A stretch of 64,000 nt of DNA. Source: Poronia punctata. Taxonomy: Eukaryota > Ascomycota > Sordariomycetes > Xylariales > Xylariaceae. The stretch spans positions 1 through 64,000 of the forward strand of contig MU401458.1 in the NCBI GenBank assembly GCA_022579005.1, in the 5' to 3' direction. This document shows positions 1 to 12,070 of the stretch, piece by piece (the stretch's first letter is position 1; every line of letters starts with the position of its first letter). A program made the translations under genes and the position numbers. Below the pieces are notes generated by a model. The model saw only the letters and a list, made by a program, of their open reading frames with translations. It had not been told where the DNA came from and did no database searches.

Positions 1-3000
1 AGTTTTTTTATAAAAAGAAAATTAAAGAAAATATTTTTATATATTAAAGCAAGCTTTTGCTGCTTTTAAAATTATATAAAAAACTTAAAAATTATTTTTT
101 AAAAAGTAAGTTTTTTAAAGCTAAAAATAACTATTTAGCTAATTATAATAAAATAAGCTTTTAAAAAAAAGTTTTTGCTTATATAGCTAAAAAATATTAA
201 ATTTTAAACTATATATAAGTATATATTTATAAGTTTAATAAAAAAAGCTTTTACTTAAAGTATAAAGCATAAATTATAGTTTAAAAAAACTAATAGCTTA
301 TAAATAAATATAAAAGTATATATATTTTTACTTTAGCTAAAAAGTCTTTTAAAATATTAGTTACTATTATAGCTAAGTTTAACTTTAAGTTAAAGTAATA
401 TAATATAGTTAATGCCTTTATTAACGTATTACTTTAAAAACTAATATATATAAAAATGCTTTATAGCTATAAAAAAAAAAGATATATTTTATAACTTTTA
501 AAAGCTTTTTATAAATTATAAAAATTACTACTCTTATAGCAAAAAAAGCTTATATTAACGCTTTTAAAGCTTAAATTTAAGCTAGTGCCTTATAAACTTT
601 GCATATTTATTAAAAGTAAGATATTATTATTTATATATATTAACAACTTTATACTTGCTTATTAAAAAATCTGTAAATTTAAAGCTTTTGTAGCTATTAA
701 AAAATTAAAAAACTAATATTAACTAATTAAAGGTTATAATTTAAAGTAGTTTTTAGGTATAAAAATTATTTAAAACTGCAAGTAAAGCTTAATTTAGCTA
801 TTATAAGCTATATATATTAAAAAAATATATAAGTTAAGTAACTTTTTAAATAAAATGCTATTAACTTTTATAAAATCTATTAAGCTGTTTTTATATAAAA
901 AAACTGCTACTTATTAAAAAGTTTATTATTATTAACGCAAAATTAAATTAATTATATATGCTATAATTATTATTAAATTAAATATTATCTTTACTGCGTT
1001 ATAGCTTTTATAATTTAATAATAACTTTTTTTTTGCTTACTATGCTGCTGCTAACTAAGTATTAAACTATTTTTAAGCAAATTAACGCTTTGCTTTATAG
1101 TTTAAAAATAAAAATAGGCTTAAAGTAGCTAGTAATTTATTATTTGCTAACAATACTATTAATTAAAAAAGCTTATAAGCATATATAATGCTTTTTTTTA
1201 GTAAACTTATTAGTTAAAAAGCAAATAAATAAAATATTGTTATTACTTTTATAACTAAAGCTAAGCTTTTTACGTTAGCTTAAGCTATAAAAAAAGCTAT
1301 GTTTATTAGCTAGCTTATTAATAAGCTTAGCGTTAATTTAAAATAAAAGCATATTATTATTTAGTATAATAACTAGTAAACTATTAGTTTAGTAAATAAA
1401 AATATTATAATACTTAAAACAAAATTATAGCATGTTAATATATATAACTACTAATTATATTAAAAAGTAATTAATAAAACGCTTTAAGTAGTTTATATAC
1501 TAATAGATTTAATAATAGCAAATAGTTTTATAAAGTTTTTAGTACAAAATAAGTAGGCAAGCTTTTTATAATAAATTAATTTAGTTAACGTTAAAGCTAT
1601 TTAAACTAAAATTAACTAGCTTGTTACTATAAAAGTGTAAAAAAACTAGGAAAATAAATTAAAACAATTTAAAATACTATAACTATTACTATAAAAGCTA
1701 TAATATTATAAAAATAAAAGTATTATTTATAGCTGCAAAATAAACTAATATATTAGCTTATTTTAAAGGGGTGTATTAAATCTAATAGGTTATAAAATAA
1801 TAGGAATTAATATAATGCCTATATAGTAAAAGTTATATAGCTGCAGTAAAGACTACTATAAAAGAAAAGGTTTTTTTATAAAAGGTTTTTCCTTACTTAT
1901 TTAGTATGTGCAAATTTTGCAAAGAGGAGAAGTTTTACTTTTTTACGCGTACATTAATTAATATATACGATTTAGCTATTTATGCTAGTTTTAACAGTAG
2001 CTGCGTAGTAGCTATCCTAGCTTTTTAAAAGGTATAAAACGTAATAAGCTAACTTAAATAAAATAATGCTAACTTTACTTAGCTTATAGCTTTATAAATT
2101 TTTATTAGCTTGTGCTTACTTTTTTTTAAGGTATTAAACTTATTATATTTTATTAAAGTTGCCTTTTATTATATAGTTTTTTTATTTTTTAGTTTTTGCT
2201 TTAGTTTTTTTTATTATAGCTAGCTTTGTGCTAGCTTTATTATTATAGCTTTAAAAGGTATTTAAAGTTGTTAGCTATAAGCTAATAATTTTGCTTTTAT
2301 TGCTAAAAGTATATTATTTTTATTATTTTCTTTATTTTTATTTTTTTTTTTTTTAATACTTTTTATTTTTTTTAACAAAAGCTTTTTTTTTTTAGGCAGC
2401 CTTTTTATTTTTTATTATTACTTTTAAAAAAAAGCTAAAGTATTATATATTTTAGCTTTTTTTTTTTTTTTTTTTTTTTTTATTATAAGCAATATGCTAG
2501 CTTACGTAGCATAATTATTATTTTTTAAATAAAAAGTAAATATTAGTAAAGTATTTAATAGCTTTATAAAACTTTTAAAATTTGTTTAAGTTTTTTAGTA
2601 GCTATATTTAATATTTTGCTTTATTTAGTGCGCTTTAAAAAGCTTTATTATATATACGTATTAGTAAGCTATTTTTTGCTTATAGCTTACTATTATGCTT
2701 TAATTTTAATTTAAATAGCGTTAGCTACTTATATATTAAGTAGTATATTGCTTTATAATATATTATGTGCTATAATAACTTTATTTTATTATTTTACTAC
2801 TTTTTTTTTTTTTTATAAGTATAGTATATTTTAGCTTTTTTATACTTAAACTTATTATAATATTATTTATAATTTTTATAAGTTAATAAATAAGCTAAAT
2901 ATTTATTAAATAGCGTTTAAAGCATGCTTAGCGCTTTTAAGCATTTTTTAAGCTAGTACTTAACTTTAGCTGCTATATAAGCAAGCAGCTTTTTTATTTT

Positions 3001-6000
3001 TATATTTTTTTTATTTTATATAGTTTATAAAAAATTATTTTTTTACTAAGCAATTATTTAATTTTATATTTTTTGCTATTTTATTATTTTAATTTTAAAT
3101 ATTATTAAGCTTAAAAAGTTTAAGTTAGGATTTTTTGCTTTTATAGCTTATTTTGCTAGTTTATTTGCTTATTTATTACTTTATATATTTATATATTTAA
3201 AGCACTATTTTAGCTTAGCTTTAGTTTATTTTATTAGTTAATATATTTAAATAAATATTGCTTATAAAGTTTTTAACGCGTTTTTTTATGTGTACTAAAG
3301 CATAGCAGTATTATTTATATATATTATTATATTAAAATTTAAGTAAAGCTTTTTAGCTTTTTATAAGCTTTTTAATAGCTTTATTTTTTTAACGTTAAAT
3401 ATATTAAAATAATTATTTAAGCTTTTATTTTTTTTTATTACTTTTTTTATATTTTTATAAACTATATAATTATAGCTAACTTTATTATTGCTAATTTTAA
3501 AGCTGTTTAAAAACATTATAGCGTTAAAAACTAACTTTTTATTAAATTACTTTTAAAATGCTTTAGTTATATTTTTTTTAAAAAGCTTATATATTAAGTT
3601 AACTTATAACCTAGTTAAGTAGCATAATAAATATAGTATAAGCTAGGCTATAACTAGTAGTAAACTTGCTATAAGCTATATATTTATAATAAAAAGTTAA
3701 ATTTGCTTTATTTTTTATTTTTGCTTAATTTTAATTAGCTTTGTTTTTATTATTAAAAAGTAATTTTTTAAAACTATTTATATTTAGTAAGCAAAGTATA
3801 GCTTTACTTTATTTAGTGCTAATTATATTATAAAAAGTTTGCTATTTATAAAAAGCGTTAAGTTAAGTTAAGTTTTTTATATTAGTAGTACTTTTTTAGT
3901 TGCTTTAACTATAGCTTATTATATTAAGTTTATATAATTTTTAATTTTTATACTTATTTTTATAAGTTTACTAGCTTTATATTAAGCTAGCTTTGTTTTG
4001 CTTTTATATTAAACTTTATTATTATAAAGTAATAATAATATTAGTATAGTTTACGCTGCTTTATATAGTACTGTTGCTAAAAGCTTTTTTTTTATAGCTA
4101 CTAGTGCTTTAATATAGTTAAAAATATATATACTAATAGCTGCTTGCTTTTTTATATAATATTTAAAAAATAGTTTTTAGTTTAGCTAAACTTTAAGCTA
4201 TTATAGTGCTAGCTTTAACTTTTATAAAGCTTATATTATAATTTTTTTATATTTTAAAAGCTTTAATAGTATTAAATATATTATTTTAGCTAAAGTATTA
4301 ATATTTAAGTTTATAATTTTATATTTTTTTATAAAGTAAATTATTTTTATTTTTTTTAAAGCAAAAAAAATCTTGTTATTTTTTTTATAATTTAAAATAT
4401 GCTTAACTTTTTGCTAGGCTTTTTTTATGCTTTTATTTATATTATTAGCTATAATAAAAATACTTATATTATTAATATACTTTTATTAATATAAGCTTTT
4501 ATTTAGTAGTTTAGCTATATAAAGCATATATAGTATAAGCAACTAAAGCAAGCTTTATAAAGTTTTATACTTTTAATCTTATACTTTTATTATATTTTTT
4601 TTTAACTTAATATATAAGCACTATTTTATAAAAAAGTTTTTAGCTAGCTTTATTACTTAAAATAGCTAACTTTATAGTATTATATAATATAGTAGCTATT
4701 ACTTATATAATATATTAAAAATTTTTTATATATTTAAAGTAATTAATATAACTTTTTTTTTTTTTACTAACGCTAAGTTTACTTTATATATAAAGCTAAT
4801 AACTAAGTTTATAGCTAACTTTATAAGTATTACTTTTATATATTAAAAGCTAATTAGCTTAGCTTATAAGCTAACTTAAACTATTTGCTTAGCTATTAAT
4901 CTTTTATATTTTTTGCTAATATAAAAAAGTAATATTATAAGCTTAAATAATTAAAACGTTATAAAATTTATTTTGCTTAGCTTAAAGATTATTGCTACTT
5001 ATGCTACTTTTTAAGCTTTTAAAAAGTAGCTTATATAAAAATTTTTTTTTTTAAAACTTAATAATATTTACTAATATATGCTTAGCAAACTACTACTACT
5101 TTAGCTATAATGCTATTTTTTTTTAGTAAAATAAACTTAATTTTGTATATAAAATAGTTTATTTTTTTTAAAGTAATTTTTATAAACTATAGCAAGTATT
5201 TTAGCTTTAAAAGCATATTATTTATAAAATTATTATTAGCGTTATATTTTTTAAGTATTTTTTTATATAAGTGCTAAGCTTTGTTTAAGCTTTGCTTAAT
5301 TAGCTTTTTTATATTTAAGTTTTTTAAAAAAAGCATTTATAGCTTTATTTTAAGCTTGTGCTATTTAATAAATATATATAAGTTTTTATTTATTTTTATT
5401 TTATTAATATGCTTACTTTAATATTTTTTTTTAGCTTGTTAAATTATTATAAAAAAAGCTTTATACTTTACTATTATGCTTTTATTTTTTACTTTGTTAG
5501 CTATTTAAGCTTTTTTAGCTTGCTTTAAGTTATTATAAGCTAGTTTATATATATTTATTTACTAAAGTACTAACTTTTTTTTAACTTTATACTAAGTGCT
5601 TACTATTTAAATTGCTTTTATTAAAATGCTTATAAGCTTTTTTACTATATTTTTTATATTGTCTAAGTTTTTAATATTAATAATATTTAAAAAAAAAAGT
5701 ATTATATTTGCTACTAGGTTAGCTAGCTTTTTAAGCTTTAATTTTTTAATTTTTTATTTATGCTGCTTTAATAAAGGCTTTTTTTTTTTTTTAAAAAAGC
5801 ATTACTTATAGTAAGTAGTAGTTAAAGCTTAATATATACTTATAATTAAAGTTTATATTAGTAAATAGTATATTAAAAAAAAGTAAATTAATAACGTAGC
5901 TGTTTTTATATATAGCAATTTTAAGCTAATTAATATAAAATATACTAAACTAAGCAAACTATAAAGCTAGTTTACTACTACTTTTTTAAAAAACTAACTT

Positions 6001-8440
6001 TAGCTTTTAGTTTATATGTTTTATATTAATATTTTTAGTTATAAAGTAATTTTATAGCAGCTTTAGTAAATATAAGTACTATAGTACTTTTTTTATTTAA
6101 AGCGCTTTATAATAATTTAATAAAGCAAACTTATTAATATTTATTTATAATAAGTTTTTAAAAGTTATAAGCTTATATAATATAGCTTTTAGCTTTGTTT
6201 TTTTTTTATATAAGTTATAACTTAAAGTTTAGTTTTTTTTAAGTTTTAGTATTTTAAAAAAGCATATATAGTATACTTTAAGTATATTTATATTTATATA
6301 TAAGTAAGTATAAAAACCTATAGCTTTTATACTATTATAATGTTTATTTATTTTTTTAATATTTTTAAAAAAAAGCAATATATACTAGCTAAGACTTTTA
6401 TATATTATATACTTTAATGTGTAAATTTTTTAGTATTTTAGCTAGCTTATAACGTTTTTTTTTATTAAATATTTAGTACTAGTTTAAACTAGTTAAGCAT
6501 AAGTATAAGTTATAAAAACGCTATACTATATATTTATATAAGCTACTAATTTAACGCAGCCTTAGTATTATTAATATATAACTTAGTAACTTTGTTTATA
6601 ATTACTTTTATTTTTATAGCTATTATAGCAATGCTAGCACTACTTTTGCTATTTTTATTATTTTAGCTTTTTTAAATATTTAAAAAGTTTGTTTTTTTTA
6701 AGCTAGTTTTTTATAATACTTTATTATTGTTTTGCTTTTTAGCTAAAATCTTTACTATTATATTTATTTTATTTTAATTATTATTTTTTTTTAAAACTTA
6801 GTACTAGCTTATAAAAAAAGTAGCAAGCATTTAAACGTTTGCTAACGTTGCTTTTTTTTGCTTAATAACTTAAATAAGCTTAAACTATTTTATATTAGCG
6901 CTAGCACTTTTATTTAAGTTAAAAAATACTAGGTTTGCTAAGTTTACTATTACTATAAGTAGCTTGTTTTTATTTTTATATTATTTATTACTAGCTTTTT
7001 ATATTATAGCTAGCTATTTTTTTAATAGCGCTATTACTTATTAGCTTGCTTTTTTTAATTTAATAAAGTAATTTAAGTAGCTAGCTTAGTAAAGCTTAAA
7101 ATAGTTTACATAGTATAGCAATTTTTTATACTTACTTAGTTTATATTTATTTAGTTTATTACTATAATTATAGCAATAATATGCTTTAAAGCAGTACTAA
7201 GCTAAGTAAAACTTTTAGTAACTTAAGCTTTGTTTTTTATACTTAATAATAAAAAGCTTTTTATTAATTTACTTAGCTAGCTAGCTAGTTAAAAATAGCT
7301 AAAAGCTTTTTATTAAATACTTAAAAAATATAATTTAGTTTTATATAATAGTAATAATATTAATATTTTTATATAAAAAGTGTGCGTTTACTAGGTTATA
7401 GCTTATTTATACTTTTACTTTTTTTTAACTAGTTTAGTAGTTATATTTGCTAATTATTGCTATATAATATTAAAAAAAAATATAAGCATGCTGCTAATAA
7501 TATATATAACTTACTTTTTTAATAGTTTAATTTTTTTTGCTACTAAAGCTTTTATAATAATAGCTTTTTACTTATTGCTTATAAGCTTATTATAAATAAT
7601 AAAGCTAGTTATTTTAATTGCTTATTTAGTTTAAGTATATTAAAAGTTAATAATTTTTATAAGCTAGATTTTTAGTTTTTTAATAAAAGCTATATAAGTT
7701 ATATAAAGCTTTTTTTAGTAAATTAATTTTTTAAAAATAACTTTAACTAAAATTTTAAAATTTTTAATATTTAATAGCTTTAAGTAAGCTTTAAAAAACG
7801 CTATAAAAATAAAAAATTTAGCAAGCTTTGCTGCTTTTTAAAGTGCTATGTTGCTAGCTAATAAAATAAAGCAAGCTATAGCAATATAAAATTTAGTTAA
7901 TTTAAAAGCTTTTATTAAAGCTTTGCTATAATAAGTTAATTATAAATATTTAAGCAATATTATTAGTTTTATAGTATATATAAACACTACTATATTTAAG
8001 TAGTAGTTAACTTTTTTAGTAAGGTTTTAAGCTACTTACTTTTATATTACTTAGTTAAGCTTATTAAACAAGATTATAAATTTATTTAAAGTATTAATTA
8101 GCTTTATAAAAACTTTTTTTTATATTTTAATAAAGCGCTAAGCTTTTATAAAATGCTTTACTACTATATTTTAAAAAATAGTGTTTTAAAGTATAGCGTT
8201 TTTTTTAAACGTTATTTTTAAAAATAAAAAATTATTATTAATTTTTACTTTTTTATACTATAAGTTTATTATAAATAAAGTAGTAAGCTTTGTTTACTTA
8301 GTAAACTATAGCTTAAAAATAGCAGCTAAGCGCTATAGCGTTTATAATCTTATTATTAGCAAATTTTGCTATATGCTAATATAAGCTAATTAAAATATAA
8401 AGATTTGCAAAAATTAGGTCTTTTTAGTTAATTAGCTAAT
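1..8440. repeat. AT-rich RIP-like relic block (transposon graveyard)
   Basis: The whole stretch is extremely AT-rich, with pervasive TA steps, poly-T/poly-A runs and no credible reading frame. It ends abruptly near 8440, where ordinary base composition begins. Remaining C and G lie mostly in GpC steps (AGC, GCT, TGC, GCA) or in CpT/ApG, whereas other CpA/TpG steps are rare. That is what repeat-induced point mutation of repeats is expected to leave (C to T, mainly at CpA, on both strands). The top strand is A-rich to about 1.75 kb and T-rich from about 2.1 to 7.6 kb, which suggests two old elements in opposite orientations. No element family can be named. In fungi such blocks are normally heterochromatic. 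Confidence 0.85.
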
Positions 8441-10186
8441 TAGAGCCGAAAATTCCGAAAACAGAAAATAAAATTGGAGGGAAGGTGCTATTTGCAACAT
8501 TAGGTGTTGGGTGGCTGGTTATTAGCTGGAGTTGACTGTTGGCTGGGGGCTTTCTCGGTGGAAAGTGTAGCGCTGGGTGGCTGGTTACGAAGAGAAAAGC
8601 ACTAGGCAACAGCACCTGACCTAGGTGGTGCCTACCTCTTACGTACTTGCCTAGGTCACTTCCTAGCCTGCTCCCTATGTATCACTGAGCTGAGTTGTAA
8701 TACAATTAATTCCCTTGATTTGTAAGGCAAACTGGGAGTTGGTTAGACTACCTAAGCAAGCTGTCTCCTATCCAGGTATTTCCTTCATACACAGACACTT
8801 CAAGGCTCGCTTAGGTCTCATCATTTACGTACTTAGATAATAAGGTTAGTAGTGTCCAAGAATCGAACATCGTTGATATACTTCTCAGTCTGGTCTTGAT
8901 CTTTTGCTAGACATAAGAATAATGCCCTTGCAATAATCATGCAAACCTACATTACACCCAGTATCCGGGTATCTAACGATAGGTTAGTCTTTGTAGGTCT
9001 TATGGCCGGCCCTTGGTGTATGGAAAGGACAAAGTCCTGTCGGCCCGCTTGCCGCCATTTCATGTGCAATACCTTAACCTAAGAGGCAATTAAACACGAT
9101 TTCTACGCTGAAACAATGGTCGATGGCTGCAATCGGTGGGTATAATCTGTGTCAATTTGCGTTATTAGGGGTATGAGGCGTTATAACACACGTACATACT
9201 TACTTAGCTGTAGAAATTCAATTACAGGTGGTCTTCAGCGGTCAGTTTCCAGGTAGGAAAGCCTCCTCTACCGAGCAAGCTTCCTAGGTGGGCGATTACT
9301 TGCCCCCTCTGAATGGAAGTACCTAATTTAGTCGGTCTTTTTCTCTGCCAAGACCCAGCCCAAGGCCTTCTAGCTCAAGCCCTTTTCTCTCTACACCCCC
9401 CAAACTCGCTTGCCTGTAATTCTATCCCAACCATCCTTCATCGTCCTGACCCGAAACCTCCTATCAACGATACTCGGACTGCACAAAGTTCCCCCGTCTC
9501 TTCCTATCGACACTGGATGGGGTTTTTCGTATTATCATAGAGTCCGACGCGCTGGAGATCCGGGCCTCCATCTACTCTGTTTCCTCGAGCCTGTGAAGTG
9601 TCCCATAAGCACAAATAAGGAATCAGAAATCGGTCGCGGGCATTTGGGCATCCTTCGCCTGTCGAGTCACGATTCCTGTTTCATGTTCATATCCGCATAC
9701 AAGCTTCTCCTTCAAGCCAATCTCTGCATAACAATCTCTCCCCCTACTTCCATCAACCAGACCAAACACGCCTGAATAACCGCATCCTCTCTTTTCCCAA
9801 CAGCGTCCAACTACCGTTGGTTGACCTCGTTCGCTCGTTGCCTCCAATTTCCCCGAGCCGAGATTCGCGCTGCGTGCAATTGTGCAATTTCAACACAAAT
9901 TTGTTGGAGGAGAACCGCACAGCTTACACAATCGATATCTTCTCGTGCCCTCTCCACATTCACTATCGACATTTGCCCTCGAAACGTCAATTCATCGAAT
10001 CCGGGTCCAGTATCATCGGTGAAATAGACTGAAATATATATTATAAACGGTCCCCAGGTCGCCGCCTTTTGTGTGCAACGGAGCTTCAACCGGGCCCCTG
10101 GATTCTCAAACAACACTTGTCACGTATCGAATCAATATCCCCCCTCTGCGACTACAATAGGCGTCTTACTGCCGGCTTCTATCAAT
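8441..10186. other. Intergenic: AT-block boundary and MUB1/samB upstream region
   Basis: Base composition becomes normal at about 8440. Reading frames here are short, overlap on both strands and show no family resemblance. The last several hundred bases before 10187 are pyrimidine-rich, as expected for a promoter and 5' leader of the following gene. No tRNA or 5S rRNA was found. Confidence 0.6.
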
Positions 10187-12070
10187 ATGAGGGAAGTCAA
10201 TTTCAGCATCCCAAATGTCAACAAGGCATCGGTGGGAATCACCACTGCCTTGTACGACCGTCGAGCCCTTGACTGTACCTCGACCCTTCCTCTGATCAAC
10301 TCTCTTAACCATCTCGCCTACCTGACGACATCGTCAGCTCGTATCCGAGACATTTTGACTGTCGATGGAGGCATTGAGCGACTCGTGTGCATACTCAAGG
10401 AGGGCCGTAGCAAAGATATGATGGACATGTGGAAGTGGAACTTGGCCTTCCAATGTGTTGTGAATATTGGCGTTCGTGGGACAGAGAGTGTCAGGACCCG
10501 GGTCGTTGAGGCTGATATGGTCCCTGTCATCGCCACGATCCTTGAAAATTACATCAAGGTAATTGAAAAATGCCGCGAAAAGGCCGAGCAAGCCAAGCAA
10601 AAGCAAATTGCAGACCATCACAGTCGCCATCGAAGTCATAGTCATCGGGATGCGCCAAAGACCAACCACTTCTCCACTTTTACCAACCGCTCCGGCCGTA
10701 TAGAATTCGAGCCACGCGCCTTTCGCAGACAAGCCCCGCCGCCGTCCATCGATGTGTCGGCTGCTGCCTTTGCGGGCACATCTGCCGCTGGCGAGTCGAC
10801 CAATGCCGAAGCAGGACCCTCGGCGCCGTCCCATCCGACCACCTCTCCCCCGGATCGGACTACTTTCCCCGGCCGCCATCACCATCACCACCACCACCAT
10901 CATCATAGACATGAGAATAGCCAACCTTTGGTTCCCAACACCCGGCCTGCTGCGAACCCTCCAGCCACCGCTGTGCCGACTATGGAGGCCATAGATGGTT
11001 TCATTCGACCCGTGCGTGACATCGATAGATTGCCATCAATGGTTCCTGTGTTCAATCCGACTACAGCATCTCAACCTGCCTCCCCAACAACACCGGTGCC
11101 TCCTCCCCAAGTAAGGTCTCCAACGGTCAGGGCTACCTCTGTGCTTGGCCCCAACGGTCGATCTCGACGGCGCCCTTCGATTCGTCATCAGAATTCGACC
11201 AACGACTCGGATGAGTTGAACACCGACAGTATGCAATCAGATGGGTCACAAGATGCCGAAATGTCTGGTACTGCCAATATCGCCACCGCTGTTGATTTTC
11301 AAGATGTCGCGATGGAGGAAGCAGACAGTGCTTTGGCCGGAACAGGACTAGATCTAAATACGCCGACGGTGTCAGAGATCCCAGATGCTGGCACCTTCAA
11401 TATCACCCATCGGACGCCCATGGATGGAAGCATCCCCAACAACACTCCGGCACCTGGCCCCACGGGGGTCCTATCCCCTAACCGGCCCATTGTGCCGACT
11501 CATCAGCCCCCTTTGGCAACCCAGACAAGCATTCCTCGCTATTTGTTGGACCGCCCTCTTCCTACAAACCCACAAATGCTGGCAGCAATGCCAAGAGAGG
11601 AGGATGTGCTGATGTCGCTGCAACTACTGGCGTACGTTTCTAAATACTGTAACCTGCGGTCGTATTTTCAACAGAGTCACCTTGTGCCGCGACTCAAGAT
11701 CGGGAAGGAACTGCAACTGCTGGACGGTGACGACATAACAATGGAGTCCTTGGACGAACAAGAATACGAGGAAGAGTATCTCCTGCCGGACGACTTCAAT
11801 ATTTTCCCGCTTGTGGAGAAGTTTACGGTGCGATATCATAGCACTGATATGCAGTACTGGGCAGGGGTCGTCATGCGCAATCTCTGCCGCAAGGATGACA
11901 CCCGAGGGGGCATCCGCCAGTGCGCTTACTACCAATGTGGCAAATGGGAAGAGTATACACGGCAATTTGCTAAGTGCCGCCGATGTCGCCGGACCAAGTA
12001 CTGCAGCAAGGATTGCCAGAAGAGTGCCTGGGCCTTTCACCGTCATTGGTGTGTTGCAGCTTCCCAGTAG
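10187..12070 (+). CDS. MUB1: MYND zinc-finger protein samB/Mub1
   Basis: A single-exon gene of 627 residues. The N-terminal ~130 residues have the highly conserved samB/Mub1 block (starting MREVNFSIPNVNKAS, then TSTLPLINSLNHLAYLTTSS and DGGIERLVCILKEGRS). The middle is low-complexity, Ser/Pro-rich, with a run of ten His near residue 230. The C-terminal ~45 residues form a MYND finger (CAYYQCGKW, then CRRCRRTKYCSKDCQ and HRHWC). The frame is open upstream to 10073, but the conserved N-terminus begins at the ATG at 10187, so that start was chosen. In yeast Mub1 works with the Ubr2-Rad6 ubiquitin ligase to degrade Rpn4; in Aspergillus nidulans samB affects conidiophore morphology. The same role here is inferred from family membership. 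Confidence 0.93.
   Translation: MREVNFSIPNVNKASVGITTALYDRRALDCTSTLPLINSLNHLAYLTTSSARIRDILTVDGGIERLVCILKEGRSKDMMDMWKWNLAFQCVVNIGVRGTESVRTRVVEADMVPVIATILENYIKVIEKCREKAEQAKQKQIADHHSRHRSHSHRDAPKTNHFSTFTNRSGRIEFEPRAFRRQAPPPSIDVSAAAFAGTSAAGESTNAEAGPSAPSHPTTSPPDRTTFPGRHHHHHHHHHHRHENSQPLVPNTRPAANPPATAVPTMEAIDGFIRPVRDIDRLPSMVPVFNPTTASQPASPTTPVPPPQVRSPTVRATSVLGPNGRSRRRPSIRHQNSTNDSDELNTDSMQSDGSQDAEMSGTANIATAVDFQDVAMEEADSALAGTGLDLNTPTVSEIPDAGTFNITHRTPMDGSIPNNTPAPGPTGVLSPNRPIVPTHQPPLATQTSIPRYLLDRPLPTNPQMLAAMPREEDVLMSLQLLAYVSKYCNLRSYFQQSHLVPRLKIGKELQLLDGDDITMESLDEQEYEEEYLLPDDFNIFPLVEKFTVRYHSTDMQYWAGVVMRNLCRKDDTRGGIRQCAYYQCGKWEEYTRQFAKCRRCRRTKYCSKDCQKSAWAFHRHWCVAASQ

Noticed and set aside
1760..2010. Possible LTR within the AT-rich block
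   Set aside because: A less degraded stretch is visible, but no matching second copy or target duplication could be found by eye; kept only as part of a low-interest inference.
5626..5811. 61-codon frame inside the AT-rich block
   Set aside because: Composition is only Phe, Ile, Leu and Lys from T-rich DNA; chance frame in relic sequence.
8870..8960. Possible tRNA T-arm (TTCGATTC on the minus strand)
   Set aside because: Flanking bases do not pair into a T-stem and no acceptor or anticodon arms can be drawn.
9313..10116. Several overlapping frames of 67-121 codons upstream of MUB1/samB
   Set aside because: Frames overlap on both strands, many begin at non-ATG codons, and none resembles a family; leader and promoter sequence is the simpler reading.
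10334..10924. 196-codon minus-strand frame within MUB1/samB
   Set aside because: Antisense shadow of the His-rich and Ser/Pro-rich coding region.
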